Below, piece by piece: positions 8,075 to 17,617 of a stretch of 64,000 bases of DNA. Made by a program: the position numbers and the translations under genes. Location: assembly GCA_020725265.1 (NCBI GenBank), contig DYFK01000012.1, forward strand, positions 1 to 64,000, given 5' to 3'. Source of the DNA: Hydrogenophilus sp. (GTDB lineage Bacteria; Pseudomonadota; Gammaproteobacteria; Burkholderiales; Thiobacillaceae). Below the pieces are notes generated by a model, which saw nothing but the letters and a program-made list of their open reading frames with translations, had not been told where the DNA came from and did not search any database. How positions within the stretch are numbered: the stretch's first letter is position 1; each line of letters begins with the position of its first letter.

Positions 8075-10390
8075 TCAATGGTCCGCGGCGACGGGAGCCG
8101 GGATCGGCGGCTCCACGGGCTCGGCCGGAGTTCCGACCGGGTCGAGCGCGCCCGGCTCGAACTCCTGGAAAAACACCTCGGCGGCCCCCTCCTCGCCAGC
8201 GACGGTGGCGCCGGTGGCCAGGTCGATGCGGTGCACGGTCACGCCCTCCGGAACCGGCAACGGTGCTTCCGGCGCATCACGCAACACCTTGCCCATGTAG
8301 TGGACCCAGATCGGCAGCGCGGTACCGCCACCGGTCTCGCCGCTCCCCAGGGGACGCGGCCGGTCGTAGCCCATCCAGGCCACGGCCACGCGGGTCGCCT
8401 GGTAGCCGGCGAACCAGGCATCGTGATGGTCGTTGGTGGTACCGGTCTTGCCGGCCAGATCGCCGCGCCCGAGCTTGAGCGCGGCGGTGGCGGTGCCGCG
8501 GCGGATGACATCCCGCAACAGAGTGGTGGTCACGAACGCATTGCGCGGGTCGAGCACGCGCGTGCTTGGCGGCGGCGCGAAATTCTCCAGAACCCGGCCA
8601 TCCTTGTCGGTCACCTTGAGCAGATGCCAGGGGGTGACCAGATTGCCACCGTTGGCGAATACCGCGTATCCGGCCGCCAGCGACAAGGGGGTCACCTCGC
8701 CGGCACCGAGCGCCATGGTCGGATAGGGCGGTATCCGACGCATGTCGAAACCGAACCTGGCGACATGCTGGTGCGCCACATCGACACCGATCGCTTGCAA
8801 AACCCGGATCGATACCAGGTTTTTCGACTTCGCCAGCGCCGCCCTCAAGGTCATCGGCCCTTCCATGGTTCCGTCGTAGTTTTTCGGGGTCCAGGCCGTG
8901 CCGCCGGTTTCCTCGGCGCCGATCTCGATCGGAGCGTCATCGAACACCGTCGCCGGTGTGATGCCTCGCTCCAGCGCGGCCGAGTAGATGAATGGCTTGA
9001 AACTGGAGCCAGCCTGACGCCAGGCCTGGGTGACATGATTGAATTGGTTGCGGGAAAAATCGAACCCGCCGACCATGGCACGGACCGCGCCATCGACCGG
9101 ATCGAGCGCGATGAAGGCAGCCTCCACCTGCGGCAGGTAGGTGAGCTGCCAGGGCTGATCCGGGCCGACGCGCGCCACGCGGATGACGCTACCGACTACC
9201 AGACGCTTGTCCGCCGCCATGCGCGTATCCAGGAAACGCTGGGCAAACCGGATTTCGGTGGGCCCCAGCTCGATATCCTCGCCGTTGCGCAGACGCGCGC
9301 GGATGCGCTGCTTGTCAATCGCCAGCACCACCGCCGGCTGCATGCCACCGGCATCCTCGCGCTCCAGCAACGCCGACTCCAGCGCTTTGTCGGCGGCTTC
9401 CGGCTGTTGCGGCAGCTTGATCCGCGCCTCCGGCCCGGCGTACCCACGCCGACGCTGGAAGGCCAGCACACCGAGCCGCACCCCCTCCAGGGCCGCGCGC
9501 TGGTCGGTCAGGCGCAGCGTGGTATAGACCTTGAGGCCGCTGACATAGATGGAATCACCATATTTCTGATACATGCGCTGACGCACCAGCTCGGCCAGAT
9601 AGGCCGCCTCGCCCTCGAAACTCTGGGTGGAACGCTTGATCGACAGACGCTTGTCGCGCGCCGCCTCATACTCGGCGTCGGAGATGTAGCCCAGCGTCTT
9701 CATGCGCCCGAGCACATACAGCTGGCGTGATTTCGCGCGCGTTGGGTTGACCACCGGATTGTAGGCGGAAGGCGCCTTGGGCAGACCCGCCAGCATCGCC
9801 GCCTCGGCAAGATCGATCCGGGCCAGCGGTTTGCCAAAATAAATCTGGGCGGCGGCGGCGAAACCATAGGCGCGCTGACCCAGGAAAATATGGTTGATAT
9901 AAATTTCCAGAATTTCGTCCTTGCTCAACGCATGTTCGATCTTGACCGCCAGCAAGGCCTCGTTGAGCTTGCGCGTGAAGGTCTTTTCCGAACTCAGGAA
10001 GAAATTGCGGGCCACTTGCATGGTGATCGTGGAAGCCCCCTCCTTGGCGCCACCAGCGGTCAGGTTGGCGAGCGCGGCGCGTAGCACGCCCAGGGTATCG
10101 ACACCGCCATGCTGGTAAAACCGTTCGTCCTCGGCCGCCAGAATGGCCTGGCGCAGATGTCCGGGCGTGTCCTTCAGGCGAACCACCGCGCGTCGTTCCT
10201 CGCCAAACTCGCCGATCAGCGCCCCCTCCTCGGTAAAAATCCGCAAGGGTTGTTTCGGGCGATAATCGGTCAGCGCTTCCAGACTTGGCAGGTTCGGGTA
10301 AATCATCGCCGCCGCCAGGGCAACGACGGCGGTGATGGCCACCGCGAGACCAAGCACGAGCGCGATCAGGTAATACCACCAACGGGACAT
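8075..10390 (-). CDS. mrcA: Penicillin-binding protein 1A
   Basis: Bifunctional peptidoglycan glycosyltransferase/transpeptidase of 771 residues anchored in the inner membrane by one N-terminal helix (WWYYLIALVLGLAVAITAVV). The GT51 domain shows AILAAEDERFYQHGGVD, with the catalytic Glu, and GASTITMQVARNFFL. The transpeptidase domain carries SSFKPF (catalytic Ser), SKN and KTGT. Between them is an OB-like insert (about 310-420), as in gammaproteobacterial and betaproteobacterial PBP1A. It is divergent from pilM, the common ponA-pilM arrangement. Confidence 0.96.
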   Translation of the reverse strand: MSRWWYYLIALVLGLAVAITAVVALAAAMIYPNLPSLEALTDYRPKQPLRIFTEEGALIGEFGEERRAVVRLKDTPGHLRQAILAAEDERFYQHGGVDTLGVLRAALANLTAGGAKEGASTITMQVARNFFLSSEKTFTRKLNEALLAVKIEHALSKDEILEIYINHIFLGQRAYGFAAAAQIYFGKPLARIDLAEAAMLAGLPKAPSAYNPVVNPTRAKSRQLYVLGRMKTLGYISDAEYEAARDKRLSIKRSTQSFEGEAAYLAELVRQRMYQKYGDSIYVSGLKVYTTLRLTDQRAALEGVRLGVLAFQRRRGYAGPEARIKLPQQPEAADKALESALLEREDAGGMQPAVVLAIDKQRIRARLRNGEDIELGPTEIRFAQRFLDTRMAADKRLVVGSVIRVARVGPDQPWQLTYLPQVEAAFIALDPVDGAVRAMVGGFDFSRNQFNHVTQAWRQAGSSFKPFIYSAALERGITPATVFDDAPIEIGAEETGGTAWTPKNYDGTMEGPMTLRAALAKSKNLVSIRVLQAIGVDVAHQHVARFGFDMRRIPPYPTMALGAGEVTPLSLAAGYAVFANGGNLVTPWHLLKVTDKDGRVLENFAPPPSTRVLDPRNAFVTTTLLRDVIRRGTATAALKLGRGDLAGKTGTTNDHHDAWFAGYQATRVAVAWMGYDRPRPLGSGETGGGTALPIWVHYMGKVLRDAPEAPLPVPEGVTVHRIDLATGATVAGEEGAAEVFFQEFEPGALDPVGTPAEPVEPPIPAPVAADH

Positions 10391-10513
10391 TTCAGGTCTT
10401 TTCCGGGACGAGTGGTTCAGGTAAAAAAGTTGTATAGATTAATAAGTTGTTGCTAGGATTTAATCCACATTATTAAATAATCGCCTGAAGCTGGCGTGCG
10501 GAAGGGGAACTAC
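10391..10513. promoter_or_regulatory. AT-rich divergent promoter region between mrcA and pilM
   Basis: This 123-bp stretch is markedly AT-rich in its centre (about 10415-10480), unlike its surroundings. A weak candidate for pilM is TTGTTG at about 10446, 18 bases, then TATTAA. No operator was recognised. The ribosome binding site GAAGGGGA at 10501-10508 belongs to pilM. Confidence 0.35.
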
Positions 10514-11590
10514 TTGAAATTCGCGCTTTTTGGCCAAGGTTCGCGTCCCATGATCGGCGTCGATGTTAGCTCATCGGCGGTCAAGATGCTTGAACTGGCG
10601 GACGGCGGCAACGGCATGCGCCGGGTCGAGCGCTATGCCATGGCGCCCCTTCCCAAGGATGCCGTGCTCGACGGCACCATCGCCAAGGCGGACGTGGTCG
10701 AAGCCGCCATGCGCCAGGCCTGGAAATCATTGGGCAGCCGTACCCGTGAAATCGCCATGGCGCTACCGACCTCCTCGGCGATCACCAAGAAGATCCTGCT
10801 GGCGGGCGCCGCCACCGAAGCCGAGATCGACACCCAGGTCACCGCCGAAGCCAACCAGATCGCCTCGTTCCCGATCGGGGACGTCAGCCTCGACTACCAG
10901 ATCCTCGGCCCCAACGAGAAGAACCCCAACGAGAACGACGCCCTGCTGGTGCTGGCGCGTCGTGAACGCGTCGACGAACGCGTCGCGCTGGCGGAAAGCG
11001 TCGGCCTCAAGGCGGTCATCATGGATGTGGACAGCTTCGCCACCTTGACCGCCTACGAGCAGATGGCCTTCCAGTTGCCGGACAACGGCAAGGGGCAGAC
11101 GGTGGCGATCGTCGACATCGGCGCCAACAACACGCACGTCAACATCCTGCACGACAACCAGACCGTATATCAGCGCGAACACGCGCTTGGCGGTCAGGCC
11201 CTGACCGGCGAAATCAGCCGGCGCTTCGACCTGCCCACCGAGGAAGCCGAGGAAGCCAAGCGCAAGGGCCTGTTGCCGGACAGCTACGAAGCCGAGGTTC
11301 TGCAACCCTTCCTCGACTCGGTAGCCCAGGAAATCGCGCGCGCGATCCAGCTGTTCTTCTCGGCGACCTCGTTCCAGCGCGTCGACCACATTCTGCTCGC
11401 GGGTGGCTGCGCCGCCATACCCGGACTCGACGACGTGGTGCATGGCCGCATGCAGACCAGCACCATGATCGCCAACCCCTTCGCGAAAATGGCAGTCTCC
11501 AGCCACATCAAGGCTCGCCAGCTGGCGATCGACGCGCCAGCGTTGTTCGTGGCTTGCGGTCTTGCCCTACGCAGGTTCGACCCGGCATGA
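10514..11590 (+). CDS. pilM: Type IV pilus assembly protein PilM
   Basis: Actin-like cytoplasmic ATPase of the pilus alignment complex that binds the N-terminus of PilN. Signature stretches are IGVDVSSSAVKMLEL, VAIVDIGANNTHVNIL and ILLAGGCAAIPGL. The start is TTG at 10514, 5 bases after a strong GAAGGGGA ribosome site; an alternative GTG at 10496 lies upstream of that site and would add six residues. That gives 358 residues, normal for PilM. It is the first gene of pilMNOPQ and ends in an ATGA overlap with pilN. Confidence 0.95.
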   Translation: MKFALFGQGSRPMIGVDVSSSAVKMLELADGGNGMRRVERYAMAPLPKDAVLDGTIAKADVVEAAMRQAWKSLGSRTREIAMALPTSSAITKKILLAGAATEAEIDTQVTAEANQIASFPIGDVSLDYQILGPNEKNPNENDALLVLARRERVDERVALAESVGLKAVIMDVDSFATLTAYEQMAFQLPDNGKGQTVAIVDIGANNTHVNILHDNQTVYQREHALGGQALTGEISRRFDLPTEEAEEAKRKGLLPDSYEAEVLQPFLDSVAQEIARAIQLFFSATSFQRVDHILLAGGCAAIPGLDDVVHGRMQTSTMIANPFAKMAVSSHIKARQLAIDAPALFVACGLALRRFDPA

Positions 11591-12171
11591 CACCCATCCG
11601 CATCAACCTCCTCCCCCACCGCGAAATGCGGCGGGCGCGCCAGCAGCGCCTGTTCGCCCTGCTCGCCGTCGCCACGGTGGTCGCCGCCGTCGCCATCGTC
11701 GCGGCCGGCCACATGGTCCTGATGGGCCAGAAAGCCAACCAGGACGAACGCAACGCGCTGTTGCAACAGGAGATCGTCAAGCTCGACGCCCAGATCGCGG
11801 AAATCCGCGAACTCCGGGAGAAAACCCAGGATCTGCTGGCGCGCAAGGATGTCGTCGAATCCCTGCAATCGAATCGCGGCGAAGCGGTCCGGCTGTTCGA
11901 CGAACTGGTGCACCGGATTCCGGACGGGCTCTACCTGAAGAGCGTCAAGCAGACCGGCGACCAGATCGCGCTGAGCGGCTATGCCCAGTCCAGCGCGCGC
12001 GTCTCCTCGTTCATGCGCGCGCTCAACGACGCCGACCTGTTCGCCGAACCGGTACTGGTCGAAGTCAAGGCCGCCCGGGTCGGGCCGCTGCGCGTCAACG
12101 AATTCGCGCTCAACGTCAAGATCGAGCGGCGCTCCGAAGAAGACGCCGACACGGCCAAGGCGGGAGGCTGA
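11587..12171 (+). CDS. pilN: Type IV pilus assembly protein PilN
   Basis: Inner-membrane protein of 194 residues in the PilMNOP alignment complex. It begins with the conserved INLLPHRE motif at residues 5-12 that binds PilM. One membrane helix follows (about 20-42, LFALLAVATVVAAVAIVAAG), then a periplasmic coiled coil (QDERNALLQQEIVKLDAQIA) and a ferredoxin-like domain. The ATG overlaps the pilM stop. Confidence 0.95.
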   Translation: MTPIRINLLPHREMRRARQQRLFALLAVATVVAAVAIVAAGHMVLMGQKANQDERNALLQQEIVKLDAQIAEIRELREKTQDLLARKDVVESLQSNRGEAVRLFDELVHRIPDGLYLKSVKQTGDQIALSGYAQSSARVSSFMRALNDADLFAEPVLVEVKAARVGPLRVNEFALNVKIERRSEEDADTAKAGG

Positions 12172-12176
12172 TCATC

Positions 12177-12800
12177 ATGAACCTGTCCGACCTCAACAAT
12201 CTCGACATCAAGGACATCGTCACCGCGCCGGCGCCGGTGCGCGCCATCGCCCTGGCCATCCTGTTCGTCGCCCTGATCGGCGCCGGCTGGTATCTGGTCT
12301 GGGCGGACGCGATGACCGAACTGGAAGCCGCCGAACAGCAGGAACTGACCCTGCGCGAGAGTTACGCCAGCAAGAAAGGGCAGGTCGTCCATTACGATGC
12401 CTACAAGCGCCGCCTGGGCGAGATCGAGCAATCCCTGGCCGCCATGCTGCGGCAATTGCCGGACCGCTCGCAGATGGATGCGTTGCTGACCGACATCAAC
12501 CAGGCTGGCGTCGGTCGTGGCCTCGAATTCGAGCTGTTCCGGCCGGGAAATGAAAGCATGGCCGACTTCTACGCCAACCTGCCGGTCGCCATCAAGGTGA
12601 TCGGCGCCTACCACGACATGGGCGCCTTCGTCAGCGACCTCGCCAAACTGCCTCGCATCGTCACCCTGCACGATGTCGCGCTACAGCCGGACAAGGACGG
12701 CAAACTGCTCATGGACGCGCGCATCCAGACCTATCGCTACCTGGATGAAAACGAGATCGCCGCGCTCAAGCGGCAGAAGAAGGAAGCGGCGAACAAATGA
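12177..12800 (+). CDS. pilO: Type IV pilus assembly protein PilO
   Basis: Inner-membrane protein of 207 residues that dimerises with PilN in the periplasm. The order is short cytosolic N-terminus, one membrane helix (about 21-42, APVRAIALAILFVALIGAGW), coiled coil, then the periplasmic PilO core (LPDRSQMDALLTDINQAGVG). It starts 5 bases after pilN and overlaps pilP by ATGA. Confidence 0.95.
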   Translation: MNLSDLNNLDIKDIVTAPAPVRAIALAILFVALIGAGWYLVWADAMTELEAAEQQELTLRESYASKKGQVVHYDAYKRRLGEIEQSLAAMLRQLPDRSQMDALLTDINQAGVGRGLEFELFRPGNESMADFYANLPVAIKVIGAYHDMGAFVSDLAKLPRIVTLHDVALQPDKDGKLLMDARIQTYRYLDENEIAALKRQKKEAANK

Positions 12801-13312
12801 AACCGGCAACCGTACCCGCCAGGCTCGCCATGATTGGCTGCGCGATCGCGCTGGCCGGTTGCGGCGGCCAGGACCACGCCGACCTGCGTGCCTTCATGGA
12901 CCAGGCCGGCACCGGTGGTCAGCAGCAACTGGAACCCCTGCCCCCCGTGAAGCCGGCCGAAACCATCGAATACAACCCTGGTGAGCTACCCGACCCGTTC
13001 AAGGCGCGCAGCCTCAAATCGAGCAAGGGCGGCGGCCTCCAGCCCGATCTCAGTCGTCCGAAAGGGCCTCTCGAGCAACACCCGCTCGAAAGCCTGCGCA
13101 TGGTCGGCACGATCATCAAGGATGGCCAGAAGTACGCATTGATCGGCACGCCGGAAGGCAGTCTTTATCGTGTCCGGAACGGCGACTACATCGGCCAGAA
13201 TTTCGGCATGATCGTTGCCATCAGCGATACCGGCATTGAAATCAGGGAAACCATTCAGGACGGTGTGGGCGACTGGATCGAGAACCAGGCCAGCCTGGCC
13301 CTTAAGGAGTAA
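12797..13312 (+). CDS. pilP: Type IV pilus lipoprotein PilP
   Basis: Inner-membrane lipoprotein of 171 residues linking PilNO to the PilQ secretin. A lipoprotein signal ends at the lipobox LAGC (Cys near residue 18). The C-terminal beta domain is visible in LESLRMVGTIIKDGQKYALI and YRVRNGDYIGQNFGMI. Translationally coupled to pilO and followed by pilQ after 3 bases. Confidence 0.95.
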   Translation: MKPATVPARLAMIGCAIALAGCGGQDHADLRAFMDQAGTGGQQQLEPLPPVKPAETIEYNPGELPDPFKARSLKSSKGGGLQPDLSRPKGPLEQHPLESLRMVGTIIKDGQKYALIGTPEGSLYRVRNGDYIGQNFGMIVAISDTGIEIRETIQDGVGDWIENQASLALKE

Positions 13313-13315
13313 ACA

Positions 13316-15583
13316 ATGAAACCGATGCGATCCAACCCCGCCAGGTCGACGCACTGGCCGCGCCTGCTGGTGGCCTGTCTCGCCGCGGCCAATCTCGTCG
13401 CCCTGCCGGCCACGACCGCCCTGGCCGCCAATGTGCTCAACGCGGTCAGCGTCACCGCCGGGCAAAACAACAGCCAGGTGATCAAGATCGCCCTCAAGGA
13501 CGCCCTCGCCGGTGATCCGGTCTCCTTCACCACCAGCAACCCGCATCGTCTGGTGCTGGACTTCGCCGATACCAGCCCCAGCACCGGCCGCGTCCAGGAA
13601 ACCCTCAACAGCGGTCTCGTCAGGAATTACCAGATCGTGCCCGCCGGCGCCCGCACCCGCGTCGTCTTCAACCTCAACGCGCCCGCCAGCCACCAGATCC
13701 GGCGCGAGAAGAACCACCTCCTGATCGTGCTCGAAGGCGCCGCCAGCACGCCTTCGGCCGGCGGCGACATCCTGTCCGCGCCGGTCCGTTTCGCCGAGGA
13801 AGGCACGCCGCGCCCGCACGACATCCGTGGCATCGACTTCCGGCGCGGACGCAATGGCGAAAGCAATATCGTCGTCAACCTTTCCGATCCCGGCGTTGGC
13901 ATCGACATTCAGCAGAAGGGCCGGACCATCCAGGTCGATTTCCTCAACACCGCCCTGCCCACCAAGTTGCAACGCCGGCTCGATGTCGGCGACTTCGGCA
14001 CCCCGGCGCAGTTGATCGAGACCTGGGAACAGGGCAAGCACACGCGCATGGTGATCACCCCCAGGGGCAAGTGGGATTACGCGGCGCACCAGACCGGCAG
14101 CCAGTTCGTCATGGAAGTGCGCTCGCTCGACGACCCGCGCGCCGCGCCCTCCGACAAACCGCAATACAGCGGCGAGAAACTCACCCTCAACTTCCAGAAT
14201 GTCGAGGTTCGCGCCGTCCTCCAGGTCATCGCCGACTTCACCGGCCTCAACATCATCGCCAGCGACACCGTCAGCGGCAACGTCACCCTGCGCCTCAAGG
14301 ACGTACCCTGGGACCAGGCGCTCGACATCATCATGCGCGCCAAGGGCCTGGACAAGCGCACTTCCGGCAACGTCATCTGGGTAGCGCCGCGCGACGAACT
14401 CGCCGCCAAGGAGCGCATGGAACTGGAGGCGAAGAAGACCATCGCCGAACTGGAACCCCTGCATACCCGCACCTACCGGCTCAACTACATCAAGGCCAGC
14501 GATGCCATGATCGTGCTGGCCGGTCTGCCCCGGACTGGGAACACCAATAGCTCCTCGGAGGATGCGACCTGCTCGCCCAGTTCCACCGGCATCACCGCCG
14601 CGGACACCACCGGTGGTTCCAATACCGGTCTGCAATCGATCATGCAGAGCGCGTCCGGCCAGCAGACCACCACCACGCAAAATCCCAACCGGGTGCTTTC
14701 GATCCGCGGCGGCAGCTCGTTCGATCTGACCACCAACACCCTGATCGTCACCGACACCATCGAACGCCACGCCGCCGTCGAGGAAGTCCTCAAGAACGTC
14801 GACGTACCCGCCAAGCAGGTCATGATCGAGGCGCGCATCGTCGTCGCCGACGATACCTTCGGCCGCGACCTCGGCGCCCGGCTTGGTTTCGCCGGCAGCG
14901 GAAAATCCGGCGAGACCGGCCTGGGCGTCGGCGACTACGCCGGTTCCGCGACCAACGCCACCGTCGGCCTGCCCGCCGGCGCGCCCAACCCCAACGTCAA
15001 CCTCGGCCTGGCCAATCCGGCCGGCCAGCTTGGCTTCACGGTGTTCAACGCCTCCACCGCCGCCATCCTGAGCCTGGAATTGCAGGCGCTGGAACAGGAC
15101 AAGCGCGGCAAGATCGTGTCCAACCCGCGCGTGGTGACCACCAACCTGCGCCCCGCCGTCATCCTGCAAGGCGAGCAGATTCCGGTCATCACCCCCGGCA
15201 CCGCCAACAGCCCTCCGACCACCACGTTCAAGGATGCCCTGCTGTGCCTGCTGGTCAGCCCGCAGGTGCTCAACAACGACGATGTCATCCTCGACGTCGA
15301 GGTGACCAAGGACGCCAAGGGCGCGAGCTACGGCGACAACGTCGCCATCAACGCCAAGCGCATCAAGACCCAGATCCGGGTCGGCAATGGCGAAACCGCG
15401 ATCCTGGGCGGCATCTTCGAGCAGGCCGAACGCAACGACACCGAGAAAGTCCCCTTCCTCGGCGACGTTCCGGTTCTGGGCCATCTGTTCAAGAAAACCC
15501 AGAAATCCGACCTCAAGAGCGAACTGCTGATCTTCCTGACGCCGCGCATCCTGCTGGACCCGGCCAATCTGGAACGCAAGTGA
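13316..15583 (+). CDS. pilQ: Type IV pilus secretin PilQ
   Basis: Outer-membrane secretin of 755 residues that forms the pilus exit pore. A signal peptide (residues 1-38) is followed by AMIN domains (about 45-260), an STN/N0 domain (FQNVEVRAVLQVIADFTGLN), a KH-like N1 domain and the secretin core (VSNPRVVTTNLRPAVILQGE, C-terminal PFLGDVPVLGHLFKKT). A Ser/Thr/Gly/Gln-rich insertion of about 50 residues (about 405-460) separates two parts of the N1 domain region; similar inserts occur in other PilQ proteins. Last gene of the pil operon proper. Confidence 0.95.
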   Translation: MKPMRSNPARSTHWPRLLVACLAAANLVALPATTALAANVLNAVSVTAGQNNSQVIKIALKDALAGDPVSFTTSNPHRLVLDFADTSPSTGRVQETLNSGLVRNYQIVPAGARTRVVFNLNAPASHQIRREKNHLLIVLEGAASTPSAGGDILSAPVRFAEEGTPRPHDIRGIDFRRGRNGESNIVVNLSDPGVGIDIQQKGRTIQVDFLNTALPTKLQRRLDVGDFGTPAQLIETWEQGKHTRMVITPRGKWDYAAHQTGSQFVMEVRSLDDPRAAPSDKPQYSGEKLTLNFQNVEVRAVLQVIADFTGLNIIASDTVSGNVTLRLKDVPWDQALDIIMRAKGLDKRTSGNVIWVAPRDELAAKERMELEAKKTIAELEPLHTRTYRLNYIKASDAMIVLAGLPRTGNTNSSSEDATCSPSSTGITAADTTGGSNTGLQSIMQSASGQQTTTTQNPNRVLSIRGGSSFDLTTNTLIVTDTIERHAAVEEVLKNVDVPAKQVMIEARIVVADDTFGRDLGARLGFAGSGKSGETGLGVGDYAGSATNATVGLPAGAPNPNVNLGLANPAGQLGFTVFNASTAAILSLELQALEQDKRGKIVSNPRVVTTNLRPAVILQGEQIPVITPGTANSPPTTTFKDALLCLLVSPQVLNNDDVILDVEVTKDAKGASYGDNVAINAKRIKTQIRVGNGETAILGGIFEQAERNDTEKVPFLGDVPVLGHLFKKTQKSDLKSELLIFLTPRILLDPANLERK

Positions 15584-15642
15584 CCGCCGAACCGCAACGC
15601 CACGCATCCGCATACCTCAGTACCCTCAGGAGACACCCAGAT

Positions 15643-17421
15643 ATGTTGAAAGCCCTCTTTCGATCCACCGTCGCGGCGGGTCTGATCGGCCTGCTGGCCG
15701 GTTGTGGCGGCGGTGGCGCCGGCAGTTCGCCGACCTACAGCATCACGGTTTACGGGGAACGGGACCGGACCGAACTGCCACTCAATCTGACGCTCGATGG
15801 TCCCCAGATCGGTGGCCGCTATACCGTCACGCTGTACGTCAAAGCCGAGGACACCGCCGGCCGGCCGATTCCCGGTGGAGAGGACATCTTCGGCTGCAAC
15901 GTCGAGGGTGGTCTGGATACCGGCGCGCTCTACTATCTGGACGGCGACCCGGAGCATGAAACCACGGAAACCATCGACGGCGTCGAATACACCTTCCCCA
16001 ACGCCTACCGGTCGATCACGCTGGATGCCAATTCCGGTGGCAACTCCTTCCATTTCCATGCCGGGGATGTCGCCGGCAACGTCACCATCCGCTGCACGGT
16101 CACCGATCCAGGCGGCGTCCAGCGCAGCGCCACCTACAGCCTCCGGGTCGGCGGCAACCCCAGCGGCAAGGCCTCCCAGGTCATTTTCGATCGTGGCACG
16201 ACCAGCGACTACAGCTATCTGTACGCGCAGAACCTGAACGGCCCGACCCAGATGGTGATCCAGGCACGCATCATCGATGAGGCCGGCCAGGGTGTGCCCA
16301 ACCCCGCCGCCGGCGTCAACAACCTGCAACTGCGCATCGTGCCCGACGCCAGCAGCACGGCCGAGGATCTGGCCACGTTGCGCGGCGTCAACGGCAACGG
16401 CCAGATGGTGTCCGGCTCGACCATCCAGGTCGCCAGCATCAACGGCCAGGCTCAGTTCACGCTGGTCAGCGGCTACACCGCCGGCACCATCCTGCTGGAA
16501 GCGGTGTCCGACCGCGCCGACAACAACGTCGGCAACGGCGTCAGCGAGGCGGTCACCAATTACGCCGCCGTGCAGGTGGTCACCGAAGCGCCCACCCAGG
16601 CGCCCACGCAGGCACCGCTGGAAATCACGACCTCGACACTGCCGGGCGCGACCCAAAGCGTGCAGTACGGCTATGCCCTGCAAGCCACCGGCGGTTCCGC
16701 GCCCTATGTCTGGAGCCTGGTGACCAACACGCTGCCGCTCGGCCTGTCGATGTCGAACAGTGGTGTCATCACCGGCACGCCATACGGCGACAGCTCGGGC
16801 ACCTTCAACTTCGTCGCCCAAGTGCGAGATGCCCAGAACACCGTGCTACAGAAGAACTTCGCCATCGCCTACACGGCGGTCCAGCAACCGAGCACTTCGC
16901 CACCCACGGTGTTCAGCGGCAACCTGGCCACCGGCACGGTCGGCTCGCCGTACACCACGGTGCTGACCGCCAACGGTGGCGAGGCGCCGTACTCCTGGAG
17001 CGTGGTGCAGAGCACCCTGCCGCCGGGCCTGACCTCAACCACCACCGGCGTGATCAGCGGCACGCCGACCGCGCACGGCACCTACACCGTGGCCATGACG
17101 GTGACCGGCGCCAACGGCCTGTCGAGCACCACGTCGCGGCAGTTGACGATAAACCCGGCCGGCAACACCCTGGCGATCCTGACGCTGTCGCTGCCGGGTG
17201 CCACGGTTGGCTCGCCCTACGCCGCCCAGCTCAACGCGGTGGGTGGCACGCCAGCGTCCTACGCCTGGAGCGCATCGCAATTGCCGACCGGGTTGACCAT
17301 CAACGCCACCACCGGCGTGATCTCCGGTACGCCGACCGGCGCCGGCACCTTCACGTTCACGGTGACGGTGACGGGCGGAGGCACCGCCAACCGGGATTAC
17401 ACCCTGACCATCGCGCCGTAA
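15643..17421 (+). CDS. Ig-domain (He_PIG-like) surface lipoprotein
   Basis: A 592-residue lipoprotein: signal and lipobox LLAGC near residue 20, then a Gly-rich linker. A non-repeated N-terminal part (about 30-320) of beta character follows. Next comes a short APTQAPTQAP linker and three tandem putative Ig domains (about 327-415, 420-500 and 505-592), each with the pattern GxPY, LPxGL and GVIxGTP. It lies 59 bases after pilQ with its own AGGAG ribosome site, so it may be co-transcribed with the pilus genes. The usual downstream aroK/aroB are absent. An adhesin or matrix-binding role is inference. Confidence 0.8.
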   Translation: MLKALFRSTVAAGLIGLLAGCGGGGAGSSPTYSITVYGERDRTELPLNLTLDGPQIGGRYTVTLYVKAEDTAGRPIPGGEDIFGCNVEGGLDTGALYYLDGDPEHETTETIDGVEYTFPNAYRSITLDANSGGNSFHFHAGDVAGNVTIRCTVTDPGGVQRSATYSLRVGGNPSGKASQVIFDRGTTSDYSYLYAQNLNGPTQMVIQARIIDEAGQGVPNPAAGVNNLQLRIVPDASSTAEDLATLRGVNGNGQMVSGSTIQVASINGQAQFTLVSGYTAGTILLEAVSDRADNNVGNGVSEAVTNYAAVQVVTEAPTQAPTQAPLEITTSTLPGATQSVQYGYALQATGGSAPYVWSLVTNTLPLGLSMSNSGVITGTPYGDSSGTFNFVAQVRDAQNTVLQKNFAIAYTAVQQPSTSPPTVFSGNLATGTVGSPYTTVLTANGGEAPYSWSVVQSTLPPGLTSTTTGVISGTPTAHGTYTVAMTVTGANGLSSTTSRQLTINPAGNTLAILTLSLPGATVGSPYAAQLNAVGGTPASYAWSASQLPTGLTINATTGVISGTPTGAGTFTFTVTVTGGGTANRDYTLTIAP

Positions 17422-17460
17422 GCCCGACCCGGTCCGCCATCCGGCGGGCCGGCCGCTCGA

Positions 17461-17494
17461 AAAAAAACCGCCACGCATGCGTGGCGGTTTTTTT
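17461..17494. terminator. Bidirectional intrinsic terminator
   Basis: Perfect 34-base palindrome: A7, then CCGCCACGC, AT centre, then the complement GCGTGGCGG and T7. It serves the plus-strand Ig lipoprotein gene and the converging minus-strand SEC-C operon. The remaining bases up to 17617 hold no gene that I can support. Confidence 0.93.
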
Positions 17495-17617
17495 CATGCA
17501 TTCAAACCGTGAATGGGTGGCCCGATGAAATCACGACTCCGGAAGTACAGGTTCCGGATGCCGGCATGCGCGGGTAGGAGGGCGCCGACGTTCAGCGCGG
17601 ATCCGCCCGGGCGAACA

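Noticed and set aside
12986-15613. Long open frame on the minus strand across pilP/pilQ
   Set aside because: Antisense shadow caused by high third-position GC; the plus-strand frames encode clear PilP and PilQ.
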